DNA of 64,000 nt from Yoonia sp. (GCF_017854565.1 NZ_JAFMHJ010000002.1:62001-126000); one strand, 5' to 3'; counted from the stretch's first letter, positions 54,250-62,384 are shown. Notes: generated by a model not told the origin, from the letters alone. Program-made: numbers and translations.

Positions 54250-54277
54250 CGTAGGGTGCGTGAAATCACGCACCGTG
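54250..54277. repeat. Copy d of the GTAGGGTGGGTC-type palindromic repeat, between atpB and atpE
   Basis: GGTGCGTGA and TCACGCACC (54255-54274, 2-nt loop) are flanked by CGTA and GTG. It is a variant of the family with a GC change in both arms, so pairing is kept. It starts one base past the atpB stop codon. Confidence 0.75.
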
Positions 54278-54278
54278 A

Positions 54279-55031
54279 TTAGTGTGCGGGGTGAAGCGCG
54301 TCTTTCAGGTAGACACACGTCAAAATCGTGAAAACATAGGCTTGGATACCGGCCACCAGGACCTCAAGACCATATATAGCGGTGATGCCCAAAATCGCGA
54401 CGGGCGACACCAGTGTCAGCGCGGCAAAGCCAGCGAAGACCTTGATCACGGCGTGTCCCGCCATGATGTTGCCGGCCAGACGAATTGAATGGCTGACGGG
54501 ACGCACGAAGTACGAAATCACTTCGATGATCGCGATGACGGGCCGCAAGACCGCGGGTGCGTCCTTCATCCAGAACAAACCCAAAAACGCCGGGCCGTTC
54601 TTGACGAAGCCAAGGATGGTGACCGCGATAAAGACACCAAAACCAAGGACGGCGGTGACGGCGATCATTGACGTCGGGCTATAGGACATCGGCAGCAATG
54701 CCAGATAGTTTGCGAATAAAATGAACACGAACAGGGTCATGATGTACGGGAAATACTTGATCCCGTCCTTGCCGGTCACATCTTCTACCATCTTGTAAAT
54801 AAAGCCGTAAATCAGTTCGCCGATGGACTGCATGCGGGTTGGGACGATTGCGCGGCCACGGCTGCCCACAACAAAAACACCGATGATGCACAATAGGCCG
54901 ACAGCCATCCACAGCGTCACGTTTGTTGGCGTGTACCAATGGACAGCGCCATCGCTAAACAGCGGTTTGACGATAAACTGATCCAATGGATGAAAAACCA
55001 GACCACCTTCGGATTGTGCTTCAGTCGCCAC
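54279..55031 (-). CDS. atpB: ATP synthase F0 subunit a
   Basis: Proton-channel stator subunit (250 aa, about six helices). The essential Arg lies in [15 protein letters not shown] in the penultimate helix region. A GTG start at 55031 gives [15 protein letters not shown] with GAGG upstream; two earlier in-frame GTG codons (55052, 55040) lie inside atpI. The gene overlaps the atpI end by about 11 bp, so translation is coupled. Confidence 0.95.
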   Translation of the reverse strand: MATEAQSEGGLVFHPLDQFIVKPLFSDGAVHWYTPTNVTLWMAVGLLCIIGVFVVGSRGRAIVPTRMQSIGELIYGFIYKMVEDVTGKDGIKYFPYIMTLFVFILFANYLALLPMSYSPTSMIAVTAVLGFGVFIAVTILGFVKNGPAFLGLFWMKDAPAVLRPVIAIIEVISYFVRPVSHSIRLAGNIMAGHAVIKVFAGFAALTLVSPVAILGITAIYGLEVLVAGIQAYVFTILTCVYLKDALHPAH

Positions 55032-55359
55032 TTGCGTCACCCTCGTCTTCACTGGCAGCAGCCAGTTGTTTTCTCTGCACTTCCTTGGCTGATCGCATCA
55101 TGGTGAGAACACCCGCCGCGAGGCCCAGGAATATGAACAGCACCAAAAATAATGGCAGGGTCCCAAACAAGGTATCCAGCCCGTATCCAATGCCAAAACC
55201 AATCGCGAGACCGGCCACTAACTCTATCACCATCCGCCAGGCAAGCTGCGCTTGCGAATAATGTTCCTCCGCATGGTCCTTGACCGGGTCAGTCCGTTTG
55301 AGCGCCGCAATCTTGGCGTCCAGCGCTTTCAGACGATCAGCCTTATCGGGCTCTGACAT
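55021..55359 (-). CDS. atpI: ATP synthase accessory protein AtpI
   Basis: Small membrane protein (112 aa) with two helices (about 44-65 and 68-88). AtpI assists c-ring assembly in characterised bacteria and may act as a Mg/Ca channel. The soluble N-terminus ([21 protein letters not shown]) is helical and charged; the C-terminus is acidic. It is the first gene of the F0 operon, so the promoter should lie in 55360-55500, divergent from the ArsR gene. Confidence 0.92.
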   Translation of the reverse strand: MSEPDKADRLKALDAKIAALKRTDPVKDHAEEHYSQAQLAWRMVIELVAGLAIGFGIGYGLDTLFGTLPLFLVLFIFLGLAAGVLTMMRSAKEVQRKQLAAASEDEGDASGD

Positions 55360-55520
55360 CGGTATAGTCCCCTCGGAAGGTTGCGCATGGTCTATGGCGG
55401 GGCCGGATCAGAGTCAAGCAAGGCCCTGATGTGTCCTAATACACTGATAATTATCAATAAAGGTAGAAGAAGGGCTGGCCGGAATTAGATAATTTCGACC
55501 TAACACGCGCAGATGCATAT

Positions 55521-55536
55521 TCAACCAAATGGTTGA
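55521..55536 (+). promoter_or_regulatory. Likely ArsR operator
   Basis: TCAACC and GGTTGA form a perfect inverted repeat with a 4-bp centre (AAAT), 31 bp upstream of the ArsR start. This CAACCAAATGGTTG form is common before ArsR genes of the YdfF-like class, so autorepression is likely. Confidence 0.65.
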
Positions 55537-55567
55537 CGTTTCGCACGGATGCCGCTTAATCGCCCCG

Positions 55568-55906
55568 ATGAGCACCGCCCTTGACCAAGTCTTTTCGGCC
55601 CTTGCCGACCCCACCCGCCGCGCGATCCTGTCGATGCTGCTGGAGGATGATATGGCCGTGACGGATGTGGCCGAACCCTTTGCAATGTCGCTCGCCGCGA
55701 TTTCCAAGCATCTTGGGATCTTATCTGCAGCCGGGTTGATCAGTCAGGAAAAACGCGGTCGGGTAAAATGGTGCAAGCTGGAACCCGACGCGTTGCACAG
55801 CGCGTCAGTGTGGATGCACGGCTTTGGCCAGATGGCGCCGCTGGATCTGGATGCCTTCGAGGTGTTTTTGAAGCAGGCCTTGGGTGAAGGTCCCAATCGT
55901 CCTTAA
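55568..55906 (+). CDS. ArsR-family transcriptional regulator
   Basis: A 112 aa winged-helix repressor. STALDQVFSALADPTRRAILSML and MAMSL-type recognition helix FAMSLAAISKHLGILSAAGLI are typical. No metal-binding Cys pair of the CxC type is present in helix 3, so it is probably not a classical metal sensor. In many genomes this subclass is followed by an AHSA1/SRPBCC gene; here it stands alone. The ATG at 55568 is chosen; an ATG at 55529 lies in the operator palindrome. Confidence 0.87.
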   Translation: MSTALDQVFSALADPTRRAILSMLLEDDMAVTDVAEPFAMSLAAISKHLGILSAAGLISQEKRGRVKWCKLEPDALHSASVWMHGFGQMAPLDLDAFEVFLKQALGEGPNRP

Positions 55907-56017
55907 TTACATGATAATACCGCATAAATTCGGTGCAACATTGCGTACATAGGCTGTACGGAACCTGTCGGTACGTTTTGCGCGCAGACCCATGATGAAT
56001 ACGCCGTGCCGGACCGA

Positions 56018-56893
56018 TTAGTCGCGCAGCAGCATCACCAGCGCCACAACCGTCAGCCCCAGCCCCGCGAGGATCAGCGCAGGCGGCGCTGTCCCGCCCA
56101 GCGCCACGTCCCATACGATCACCCAGCTGGGTGTCAGATAGGTATAGGCCATCACCTTGGAACTGGGCAGCCGCATGGCCGCGAATTGCAGCAGCGTAAA
56201 GGTCGTCGCACTGGCAAAAATTGCCGTATAAAGGATCGTGATCCACACGATCCCCGGCAGTGCGGTCCAGTCTGTGGCGCGGATGTCCGACCACCCCCAA
56301 AGGGTCAGCATCACCGCACCCGCCAGCAACGTGCCAAAGGTGAACACGACCGCCGGTTCGCCCCGGTTCAGTTTGCGCACCAAAGGCGTATAGACCGCAT
56401 GCGCCATGCAGCCCCAGAAATAGATCGTCTCGCCGGTGCCGATTTCAAACCGCAGGATGGCTTTCACATCGGCGCGAAAGATCACCCAAAGCGCGCCCAG
56501 CGCCCCGATGCCCAATGCCAGCGCCATGCGCCCGGTCAGGACCTGCCGCAGCAGTAACCAGCCAAATCCCGCAGCTAAAATCGGTGTCAGGGTGAAAACG
56601 GCGGCCGCGCTGACCGGCGGCGCAGTTTTCAACCCTTCGAACATCAGCACAAAGTAGACGCTGAAAAACACAGCCAGAACGACATAGCGCCAAGGTGCCG
56701 CTGCGGCGCTGCGCGGCAAGCCGGTTGTGGCCAATGCGGCCCCGCCGATGATCAGCACCGCAATCCAGAACCGCACAGCATTCAGCGCAATCGGCGCGAT
56801 TGCATTGGCCGACAGCGCCCCCAATGCAAAAGACCCAGCCACCAGCACGGAAAACGCAAGCATCGCCAAATGGCCGGCACGGGTCGGCGCCAT
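56018..56893 (-). CDS. EamA/DMT-family transporter
   Basis: A 291 aa inner-membrane carrier with ten predicted helices in two EamA repeats. The second repeat holds TILYTAIFASATTFTLLQFAAMRLPSSKVMAYTYLTP in consecutive segments, a DMT hallmark. Export of an amino acid or other metabolite is typical, but the substrate cannot be told. The ATG shares a base with the LysR stop (TAATG), so the two are co-expressed and the regulator may control the exporter. Confidence 0.9.
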   Translation of the reverse strand: MAPTRAGHLAMLAFSVLVAGSFALGALSANAIAPIALNAVRFWIAVLIIGGAALATTGLPRSAAAAPWRYVVLAVFFSVYFVLMFEGLKTAPPVSAAAVFTLTPILAAGFGWLLLRQVLTGRMALALGIGALGALWVIFRADVKAILRFEIGTGETIYFWGCMAHAVYTPLVRKLNRGEPAVVFTFGTLLAGAVMLTLWGWSDIRATDWTALPGIVWITILYTAIFASATTFTLLQFAAMRLPSSKVMAYTYLTPSWVIVWDVALGGTAPPALILAGLGLTVVALVMLLRD

Positions 56894-57771
56894 TAATAAT
56901 CCATGTTTTTGACATGATCCTTGAGAAACCGCAGGAACGTCTGCACCTTGGTGGTGCGATGCAGGTCCACATGGGTCACCAGCCACAACGGGGCCGACCA
57001 TTCATCACGGCTGGGCAGTACCGGGCGCAACTGGCGGTACTGTGGCAGTACATGCGCCGTTACGAACCCGATGCCTGCACCGGCAAGGATCGCATCCAGC
57101 ATATTGCGGTCGTCGGTGCTGCGATAGGTCAGCCGGTCATCGCCGACCACGCCATGCAGCCAGCGCGTGAACGGCGCGCGGTTGCTGTCATCGTCATGGG
57201 CGACGAAAAAGTGGTTCTTGAGGTCATCAACCCCGTTCGGCATGCCATGCCGCGCGATATAGCTGTCAGCGGCGACCAGCGCCATGTCCTGCCGCATAAA
57301 GGGCTGCACGACATTATCAGGTTCCTCGGGCATGGCACCTGCGCGTATCGCGACATGGGCCTCGCCGTATTCCAGCCGAAACACCCGGTCGCCGGTTCGG
57401 TAGCGGATTCGCACCTCCGGGTGCGCGATCTGAAACGCAACAAGGATCGGGGTGAGCATGTGCGACACCTGCCCCAGCGATGTGATCACCAGATCGCCTG
57501 ACACCCCTTCGCCCTGCCCTTTGATCCGACCGGCCAGTTGGGTGAACTGGTCGTCGGTGGCCTTTGCCACCTGCAGCAGGTCCATCCCGGCTTCGGTCGC
57601 GGTATAGCCGCGCGCGTGGCGCTGGAACAGTTTCACGCCCAACCGCGCCTCAAGCGCATCAATATGTCGGATCACGGTGGCATGATGCACGCCCAGCACC
57701 TCGGCTGCGCCACTGACGGTGCCGTTGCGGGCCACCTGATAGGCCGTGCGGATTTCGTCCCAGTTATCCAT
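56893..57771 (-). CDS. LysR-family transcriptional regulator
   Basis: A 292 aa regulator with an N-terminal winged helix (about 1-60: MDNWDEIRTAYQVARNGTVS then GAAEVLGVHHATVIRHIDAL) and a periplasmic-binding-like effector domain. The helix-turn-helix uses HHATVIRHI in place of the common QxAVSxxI. It heads the two-gene operon with the EamA carrier. The ATG at 57771 gives the standard N-terminus. Unlike the decayed LysR at 9995, this one is intact. Confidence 0.9.
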   Translation of the reverse strand: MDNWDEIRTAYQVARNGTVSGAAEVLGVHHATVIRHIDALEARLGVKLFQRHARGYTATEAGMDLLQVAKATDDQFTQLAGRIKGQGEGVSGDLVITSLGQVSHMLTPILVAFQIAHPEVRIRYRTGDRVFRLEYGEAHVAIRAGAMPEEPDNVVQPFMRQDMALVAADSYIARHGMPNGVDDLKNHFFVAHDDDSNRAPFTRWLHGVVGDDRLTYRSTDDRNMLDAILAGAGIGFVTAHVLPQYRQLRPVLPSRDEWSAPLWLVTHVDLHRTTKVQTFLRFLKDHVKNMDY

Positions 57772-58081
57772 GATCCGCCCTGTGCGCTGACAAACATACG
57801 CCAATGAATTTCGGTCATTTCGTGCGCAACCGCAAGGGTGGATGCAAGTGTACCTTTGGTATTTCACGCAGGCCATGGACCGATGATCACCGCGCAGACG
57901 TTGACTCGGGCGTGGCGTGGGGCTAAACGCCTCCCAACACCCGGATAGCGCCAGCTTTCCGGTCCCCGATTTACCGGGGATCGCCCCCCGTCAGCGCGTT
58001 GCGCCCACGGGGGCGCTACTGCTTTATGGTCCGGCTTCCTATATGAGCCGGGCAACCGAAATGACACGAGGGCCTTGGCCG
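57772..58081. other. 310-bp divergent region with hairpins in the ffh leader
   Basis: No gene is supported. Two GC-rich inverted repeats lie before ffh: TCCCCG / CGGGGA (57963-57980) and GCGCCC / GGGCGC (58001-58016, 4-nt loop). They could form structures in the ffh leader. Promoters for LysR and ffh should be here, but I could not place them. Confidence 0.5.
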
Positions 58082-59572
58082 ATGTTTGAAAATCTATCCG
58101 AACGCCTGTCTGGTGTTTTCGACAAGCTGACCAAGCAAGGTGCGCTGAGCGACGATGACGTCAAGACCGCACTGCGCGAAGTCCGCGTTGCCCTGCTCGA
58201 GGCGGATGTGTCGTTGCCGGTGGTGCGCGATTTCATCAAGGCCGTGCAGGACAAAGCCACCGGGCAGGCCGTCACCAAATCAATCACACCCGGCCAGCAG
58301 GTCATCAAGATCGTCCATGACGAGCTGCAGCATGTGCTGACCGGCGACGAAGACCCCGGCGCGCTGAAGATTGACAACCCGCCGGCGCCGATCCTGATGG
58401 TAGGTCTGCAGGGGTCGGGCAAGACCACGACAACCGCGAAACTGGCGAAGCGTTTGAAAGAACGCGAAGGCAAGCGGGTGCTGATGGCCTCGCTTGACAC
58501 CAACCGCCCGGCGGCGATGGAACAGCTGGCGATCTTGGGCATGCAGATCGGCGTTGATACGCTGCCCATCGTGCCCGGCGAAAACCCGGTGCAGATCGCC
58601 AAGCGCGCCAAGATCCAGGCCAGCCTTGGTGGTTATGACGTCTACATGCTCGACACGGCGGGGCGTCTGCATATCGACGCCGAGCTGATCGCGCAGGCCG
58701 CCGCCGTGCGCGACGTGGCCAACCCGCGTGAAACGCTGCTGGTGGTGGACGGTCTGACCGGTCAGGACGCGGTGAACGTCGCGCAGGAATTCGACGACAA
58801 GATCGGCGTGACCGGCGTGGTCCTGACGCGGATGGACGGCGACGGGCGCGGTGGTGCGGCACTGTCGATGCGCGCAATCACCGGCAAGCCGATCCGGTTT
58901 GTCGGCGTCGGCGAAAAGCTCGACGCGATTGAAACATTTGAACCGGCCCGTATCGCAGGCCGCATCCTTGGCATGGGCGATATCGTAGCGCTTGTCGAAA
59001 GGGCCCAGGAAACCATCGAGGCCGCACAGGCCGAACGGATGATGAAGCGGTTCCAAAAGGGCCGCTTCAACATGAACGACCTGAAGATGCAGCTTGAGCA
59101 GATGATGAAGATGGGCGGCATGGAAGGCATGATGGGAATGATGCCCGGCATGGGCAAGATGAAGGGCCAGATGGACAAGGCGGGGCTGGACGACAGTATC
59201 CTGAAACGCCAGATCGCCCTGATCAATTCGATGACCAAAAAAGAGCGCGCCAACCCTGACCTGCTTGCCGCCAGCCGCAAGAAGCGGATCGCGAAGGGGG
59301 CCGGGCTGGAAGTGTCCGAGTTGAACAAGCTGATAAAACAGCACCGACAAATGGCCGACATGATGAAGAAGATGGGCAAGGGCGGGATGCTGAAACAGGC
59401 CATGAAGGGCATGTTCGGCAAAAGCGGCGGAATGCCAGGCGGGATGCCTGACATGGGCGACCCCAAGGCGATGGAAGACGCCGCCAAAGCGCTGCAAGGC
59501 AAGATGCCCGGCGGTCTGGGCGGCGGTCTGCAACTGCCCCCCGGCCTCTCTGGTTTTGGGAAGAAGAAATGA
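58082..59572 (+). CDS. ffh: Signal recognition particle protein Ffh
   Basis: GTPase of the signal recognition particle (496 aa). The NG domain has G1 GLQGSGKTTT (108-117), DTAGRLHID (G3) and TRMDGDGRGG (G4-like). The methionine-rich M domain (about 300-496) binds SRP RNA and signal peptides; its tail is rich in Met, Gly and Lys. The ATG at 58082 gives the normal MFENLSERLSGVFDKL start. Its RNA partner ffs is at 14114. It leads the region that continues into the rpsP operon. Confidence 0.96.
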   Translation: MFENLSERLSGVFDKLTKQGALSDDDVKTALREVRVALLEADVSLPVVRDFIKAVQDKATGQAVTKSITPGQQVIKIVHDELQHVLTGDEDPGALKIDNPPAPILMVGLQGSGKTTTTAKLAKRLKEREGKRVLMASLDTNRPAAMEQLAILGMQIGVDTLPIVPGENPVQIAKRAKIQASLGGYDVYMLDTAGRLHIDAELIAQAAAVRDVANPRETLLVVDGLTGQDAVNVAQEFDDKIGVTGVVLTRMDGDGRGGAALSMRAITGKPIRFVGVGEKLDAIETFEPARIAGRILGMGDIVALVERAQETIEAAQAERMMKRFQKGRFNMNDLKMQLEQMMKMGGMEGMMGMMPGMGKMKGQMDKAGLDDSILKRQIALINSMTKKERANPDLLAASRKKRIAKGAGLEVSELNKLIKQHRQMADMMKKMGKGGMLKQAMKGMFGKSGGMPGGMPDMGDPKAMEDAAKALQGKMPGGLGGGLQLPPGLSGFGKKK

Positions 59573-59573
59573 A

Positions 59574-59630
59574 TTCTTCCGAGCATAAATATCCCCCGCG
59601 CGGCGCGCATCAAATTTCTGGAAATTTGAT
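59574..59630 (-). repeat. Dispersed repeat r6 (complete form, reversed)
   Basis: On the minus strand the palindrome ATCAAATTTC/GAAATTTGAT (59609-59630) comes first, then a GCGCGCCG-type variant of the middle box, then GGGGGATATTTATGCTCGGA. It starts within 2 bp of the ffh stop codon. Confidence 0.8.
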
Positions 59631-59672
59631 CAGCCCGGTTGCGTCGTCGTCGCAGGGCAGCAGGCAGGTGAC

Positions 59673-60197
59673 ATGATGAACGCTGATACAATGCTGACAA
59701 CGGCGCGCCTGACCCTGCGTCGCCCCACCGCTGACGACTGGCCCGCGTTTCGCGACTTCATGATGTCGGACCGGTCTGCGGTGTTTGGTGGCCACGGCGA
59801 TCTGGGCCGGGCCTGGCGCGCCTTTGCGTCTGAGCTGGGACATTGGGCCATTTTCGGCTACGGCATGTGGGCCGTCACCCGGCACTGCGAAGATCACATC
59901 GTTCTGGGCCTTGTCGGCCCCTGGACGCCGCCCGACTGGCCGGAAACCGAAATTGGCTGGATGATCCTTGCCGATAACGTCGAAGGGTCCGGCATCGCCA
60001 CCGAGGCTGCGCAGGCCGCATTGACCCATGCGTTTGACGTGCTGGGCTGGCACACAGCGGTGAGCTATATCGGGCCGGGCAACACCCGGTCGATCCGGCT
60101 GGCAGTCAAGCTGGGCGCCGTGCTGGATGAAACCGCCAAGGCCCCGACCACCAACACGCTGGTCTATCGCCATGCCAATCCGGGCGCAGCCGCATGA
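59673..60197 (+). CDS. GNAT-family N-acetyltransferase (first of two)
   Basis: A 174 aa acetyltransferase of the RimJ/RimL-like type. LTLRRPTADDWPAFRDFM begins the fold. The acetyl-CoA region (GSGIATEAAQAAL) and the SYIGPGNTRSIRLAVKLGA motif follow. The substrate is unknown. A paralogue follows 100 bp downstream with the closely related motif SYIEPGNTRAIRLAERLGA, so the two arose by duplication. Start at 59673 or at the next codon, 59676. Confidence 0.85.
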   Translation: MMNADTMLTTARLTLRRPTADDWPAFRDFMMSDRSAVFGGHGDLGRAWRAFASELGHWAIFGYGMWAVTRHCEDHIVLGLVGPWTPPDWPETEIGWMILADNVEGSGIATEAAQAALTHAFDVLGWHTAVSYIGPGNTRSIRLAVKLGAVLDETAKAPTTNTLVYRHANPGAAA

Positions 60198-60297
60198 TGG
60201 GTCTGGGACAACACCGCACCGCGCGCACCGAGACAGGGCACACGCGCCCCCGCGTCGGCTTTCGTGCGCTGCAACACATCAGATCAAAGGGATCATC

Positions 60298-60873
60298 ATG
60301 ACCATCCACCCGTGGGAAGCACAGCCGACAGGTCAGGCCGCTGTGGCCATCGAACGGATCGCGCAATCATTGCCGCGGATCGCGACGGACCGCACGATCA
60401 TGCGCGGCCCCTATATCGAGGATTTCGATATTTACGCCGGTATCGTGATGTCAGACCGTGGCGCACACGTCAGCGGGCAACGCACACGCGCGGGTGCTTG
60501 GGATGATTTCCTGCAACTCACCGCCAGCTGGATTTTGCGCGGCGCGGGCCTTTGGACGGTCGAAGCGCAGATCGACAAATCTGTGCTTGGCTTTGTGCTG
60601 CTGGGTCATGAAACCGGTGATCCCGAACCGGAACTCAGCTTTTTCTTCACCGCCGAGGCCGAAGGTCAGGGCTATGCCTTCGAGGCGGCCCGTGCGGCGC
60701 GCAATAATGCGTGGAACGCGCTGAGCTGGGAAAAGCTGATCAGCTATATCGAGCCGGGCAATACCCGCGCGATCCGGCTGGCCGAACGGCTGGGTGCGGC
60801 ACCTGACCCTTCTGCGGATCATGACGGCACGCTGGCCTACCGTTACCCGCGCCCAGAAATCCCCGAGATGTGA
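60298..60873 (+). CDS. GNAT-family N-acetyltransferase (second of two)
   Basis: A 191 aa acetyltransferase paralogous to the preceding gene. TIMRGPYIEDFDIYAGIVMSDR starts the domain; EGQGYAFEAARAA is the acetyl-CoA loop; SYIEPGNTRAIRLAERLGA follows. AAGGG lies 8 nt before the ATG. Sequence outside the motifs differs clearly from the first copy, so the duplication is not recent. The target is unknown. Confidence 0.84.
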   Translation: MTIHPWEAQPTGQAAVAIERIAQSLPRIATDRTIMRGPYIEDFDIYAGIVMSDRGAHVSGQRTRAGAWDDFLQLTASWILRGAGLWTVEAQIDKSVLGFVLLGHETGDPEPELSFFFTAEAEGQGYAFEAARAARNNAWNALSWEKLISYIEPGNTRAIRLAERLGAAPDPSADHDGTLAYRYPRPEIPEM

Positions 60874-60916
60874 CCATGCGCCTGCCAACCGCCCGCCCCG
60901 CAGAAAGGATTGAACC

Positions 60917-61213
60917 ATGACCGACGCCATCAGCCGCGCCGCAGATATCCTGCGTGACCACCGCGAAAGCATCGACCGGCTTGACGCAATTCTGGTCTAT
61001 ACGCTGGGCGAGCGGTTCAAGCACACGCAGGCCGTCGGCAAGCTCAAGGCCGAACATGACCTTCCCCCGTCCGATCCGAACCGCGAAGCGGCGCAGATTG
61101 CCCGGCTCACCGATCTTGCAAACCAGGCCAATCTTGACCCGGAATTTGCCAAGAAATTCCTGAACTTCATCATTCAGGAAGTCATCCAACACCACAAACA
61201 ACACCAATCGTAG
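60917..61213 (+). CDS. Chorismate mutase (AroQ type)
   Basis: A 98 aa all-helical enzyme that turns chorismate into prephenate, the step before pheA (9132). LRDHRESIDRLDAILVYTLGERF shows the AroQ helix 1 with Arg and the ERF motif; KLKAEHDLPPSDPNREA is the loop. The stop TAG is part of the palindromic repeat that follows (61209-61233). It is 49 bp upstream of rpsP, a placement I associate with Rhodobacterales. Confidence 0.92.
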   Translation: MTDAISRAADILRDHRESIDRLDAILVYTLGERFKHTQAVGKLKAEHDLPPSDPNREAAQIARLTDLANQANLDPEFAKKFLNFIIQEVIQHHKQHQS

Positions 61214-61233
61214 GGTGGATTTCAATCCACCGA
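61209..61233. repeat. Copy e of the GTAGGGTGGGTC-type palindromic repeat
   Basis: GGTGGATT and AATCCACC (61214-61231, 2-nt loop) follow CGTAG, whose TAG (61211-61213) is the chorismate mutase stop. The copy lies between that gene and rpsP, which are on the same strand. Confidence 0.8.
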
Positions 61234-61261
61234 CCCCTGCCATCTTAAAGGAGAATACCAA

Positions 61262-61660
61262 ATGGCTATGAAAATCCGGCTCGCCCGTGGCGGCTCGAAA
61301 AAGCGCCCTCATTATGCAATCGTCGCGTCCGACGCGCGCATGCCACGTGACGGCCGCTTCATCGAAAAGCTGGGCACATATGCACCCATGCTGCCAAAAG
61401 ACAGCGAAGACCGCGTGAAGATGAACATCGAGCGCGTCCAGTACTGGCTGAGCCAGGGCGCGCAGCCAACGGACCGTGTTGCCCGCATGCTCGAAGCGGC
61501 AGGCATCATCCCCAAGAAAGACCGTGCAAACCTGAAAAAAGGCGAGCCGGGCAAAGCGGCGAAAGCCCGCGTTGAAGAGAAAGCAGCAAAAGCAACGGCT
61601 GCGGCAGATGCGGCGGCTGCCGCTGCTGCGGCTCCGGCAGAAGAAGCTGCTGCCGAGTAA
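61262..61660 (+). CDS. rpsP: 30S ribosomal protein S16
   Basis: Ribosomal protein S16 (132 aa). The core [21 protein letters not shown] to about residue 85 is conserved. The C-terminal ~45 residues form the Ala/Lys-rich extension usual in alphaproteobacteria (runs of alanine near the end). GGAG stands upstream of the ATG. It begins the rpsP-rimM-trmD-rplS operon. A strong hairpin and a tiny gene separate it from rimM. Confidence 0.97.
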   Translation: MAMKIRLARGGSKKRPHYAIVASDARMPRDGRFIEKLGTYAPMLPKDSEDRVKMNIERVQYWLSQGAQPTDRVARMLEAAGIIPKKDRANLKKGEPGKAAKARVEEKAAKATAAADAAAAAAAAPAEEAAAE

Positions 61661-61670
61661 GCGACAAGGC

Positions 61671-61698
61671 GCGTTGCCCGCGATACCGCGGGCAACGC
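61671..61698 (+). other. Strong intercistronic hairpin after rpsP
   Basis: A perfect 12-bp stem GCGTTGCCCGCG / CGCGGGCAACGC closes a 4-nt loop, 10 bp after the rpsP stop. No T-tract follows, so it may act as an mRNA stability element or partial attenuator that makes S16 more abundant than RimM and TrmD. It could also pause Rho. Confidence 0.75.
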
Positions 61699-61720
61699 CA
61701 CCCCATTTCCATGAGGGACC

Positions 61721-61873
61721 ATGTTCCGCCTATTGCGCCTGATGATCTTGACGATGCTGGCTTTTGTCGCCGGTATGATGTTTGAGCGCAGCAATGCCCG
61801 CGAAAACTGCGAGACGGGCACCGGACTTTGGATTTCAAACATATGTGTAGGATTGGACATCACCAATGACTGA
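61721..61873 (+). CDS. Tiny membrane/secreted protein between rpsP and rimM
   Basis: A 50 aa protein: [20 protein letters not shown], then [20 protein letters not shown] and a CVG motif near the end. The N-terminal ~20 residues form a membrane helix or signal; two Cys (about 34 and 42) flank a Gly/Trp segment and could form a disulfide. GAGGG lies 5 nt before the ATG. Its stop overlaps the rimM start by 8 bp, so it is coupled to rimM. I recall similar short conserved proteins at this place in other Rhodobacteraceae. The function is unknown. Confidence 0.7.
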   Translation: MFRLLRLMILTMLAFVAGMMFERSNARENCETGTGLWISNICVGLDITND

Positions 61874-62384
61874 CCGCGTGATCGTTGGGGCCATTGGCGG
61901 CTCTTTTGGTGTGCAGGGCGAAGTGCGCCTGAAATCATTCTGCGCCGACCCGGCAGCCATTGCCGACTACACCCCGCTTTATACCGAAGACGGCCACGCC
62001 TTTGGTCAAATCGTACTGACCGGCCAGCTCAAGAACGGGTTTACCGCCCGGCTTGATGGGGTCGTCACCAAGGAAGACGCCGACGCCCTGCGCAATACCA
62101 GCCTGTATGCCGAACGCGCGGTCATGCCGTCGCTGCCCGATGACGAGTATTATTACGCCGATCTGATCGGTCTGACGGTGCTGGACACCGGTGGCGCCAC
62201 ATTGGGCACGGTTAAGAACGTCATGGATCACGGCGCGGGCGACCTGCTGGAAATCATTGTGCCGACACAGGCCGAAACCGTGCTTTTACCCTTTACCAAT
62301 GCCGCCATTCCCACCGTGGACCTTGCCAGTGGCCGCATCATCGCCGACCCGCCCGAGGGGCTGTTCCCCGATGCCAGCGGCTGA
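61866..62384 (+). CDS. rimM: Ribosome maturation factor RimM
   Basis: Assists 30S head maturation and binds S19 (172 aa). The N-terminal RimM domain has [21 protein letters not shown]; the C-terminal PRC-barrel has [16 protein letters not shown]. The start overlaps the tiny gene before it, and the end overlaps the remains of a sulfotransferase gene by 14 bp. Spacing in the operon is therefore fully overlapping from 61721 to trmD. Confidence 0.95.
   Translation: MTDRVIVGAIGGSFGVQGEVRLKSFCADPAAIADYTPLYTEDGHAFGQIVLTGQLKNGFTARLDGVVTKEDADALRNTSLYAERAVMPSLPDDEYYYADLIGLTVLDTGGATLGTVKNVMDHGAGDLLEIIVPTQAETVLLPFTNAAIPTVDLASGRIIADPPEGLFPDASG

Noticed and set aside
58280-59533. Open frame opposite ffh with many His/Leu
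   Set aside because: It is the antisense of the Met/Lys-rich M domain and shows no independent support.
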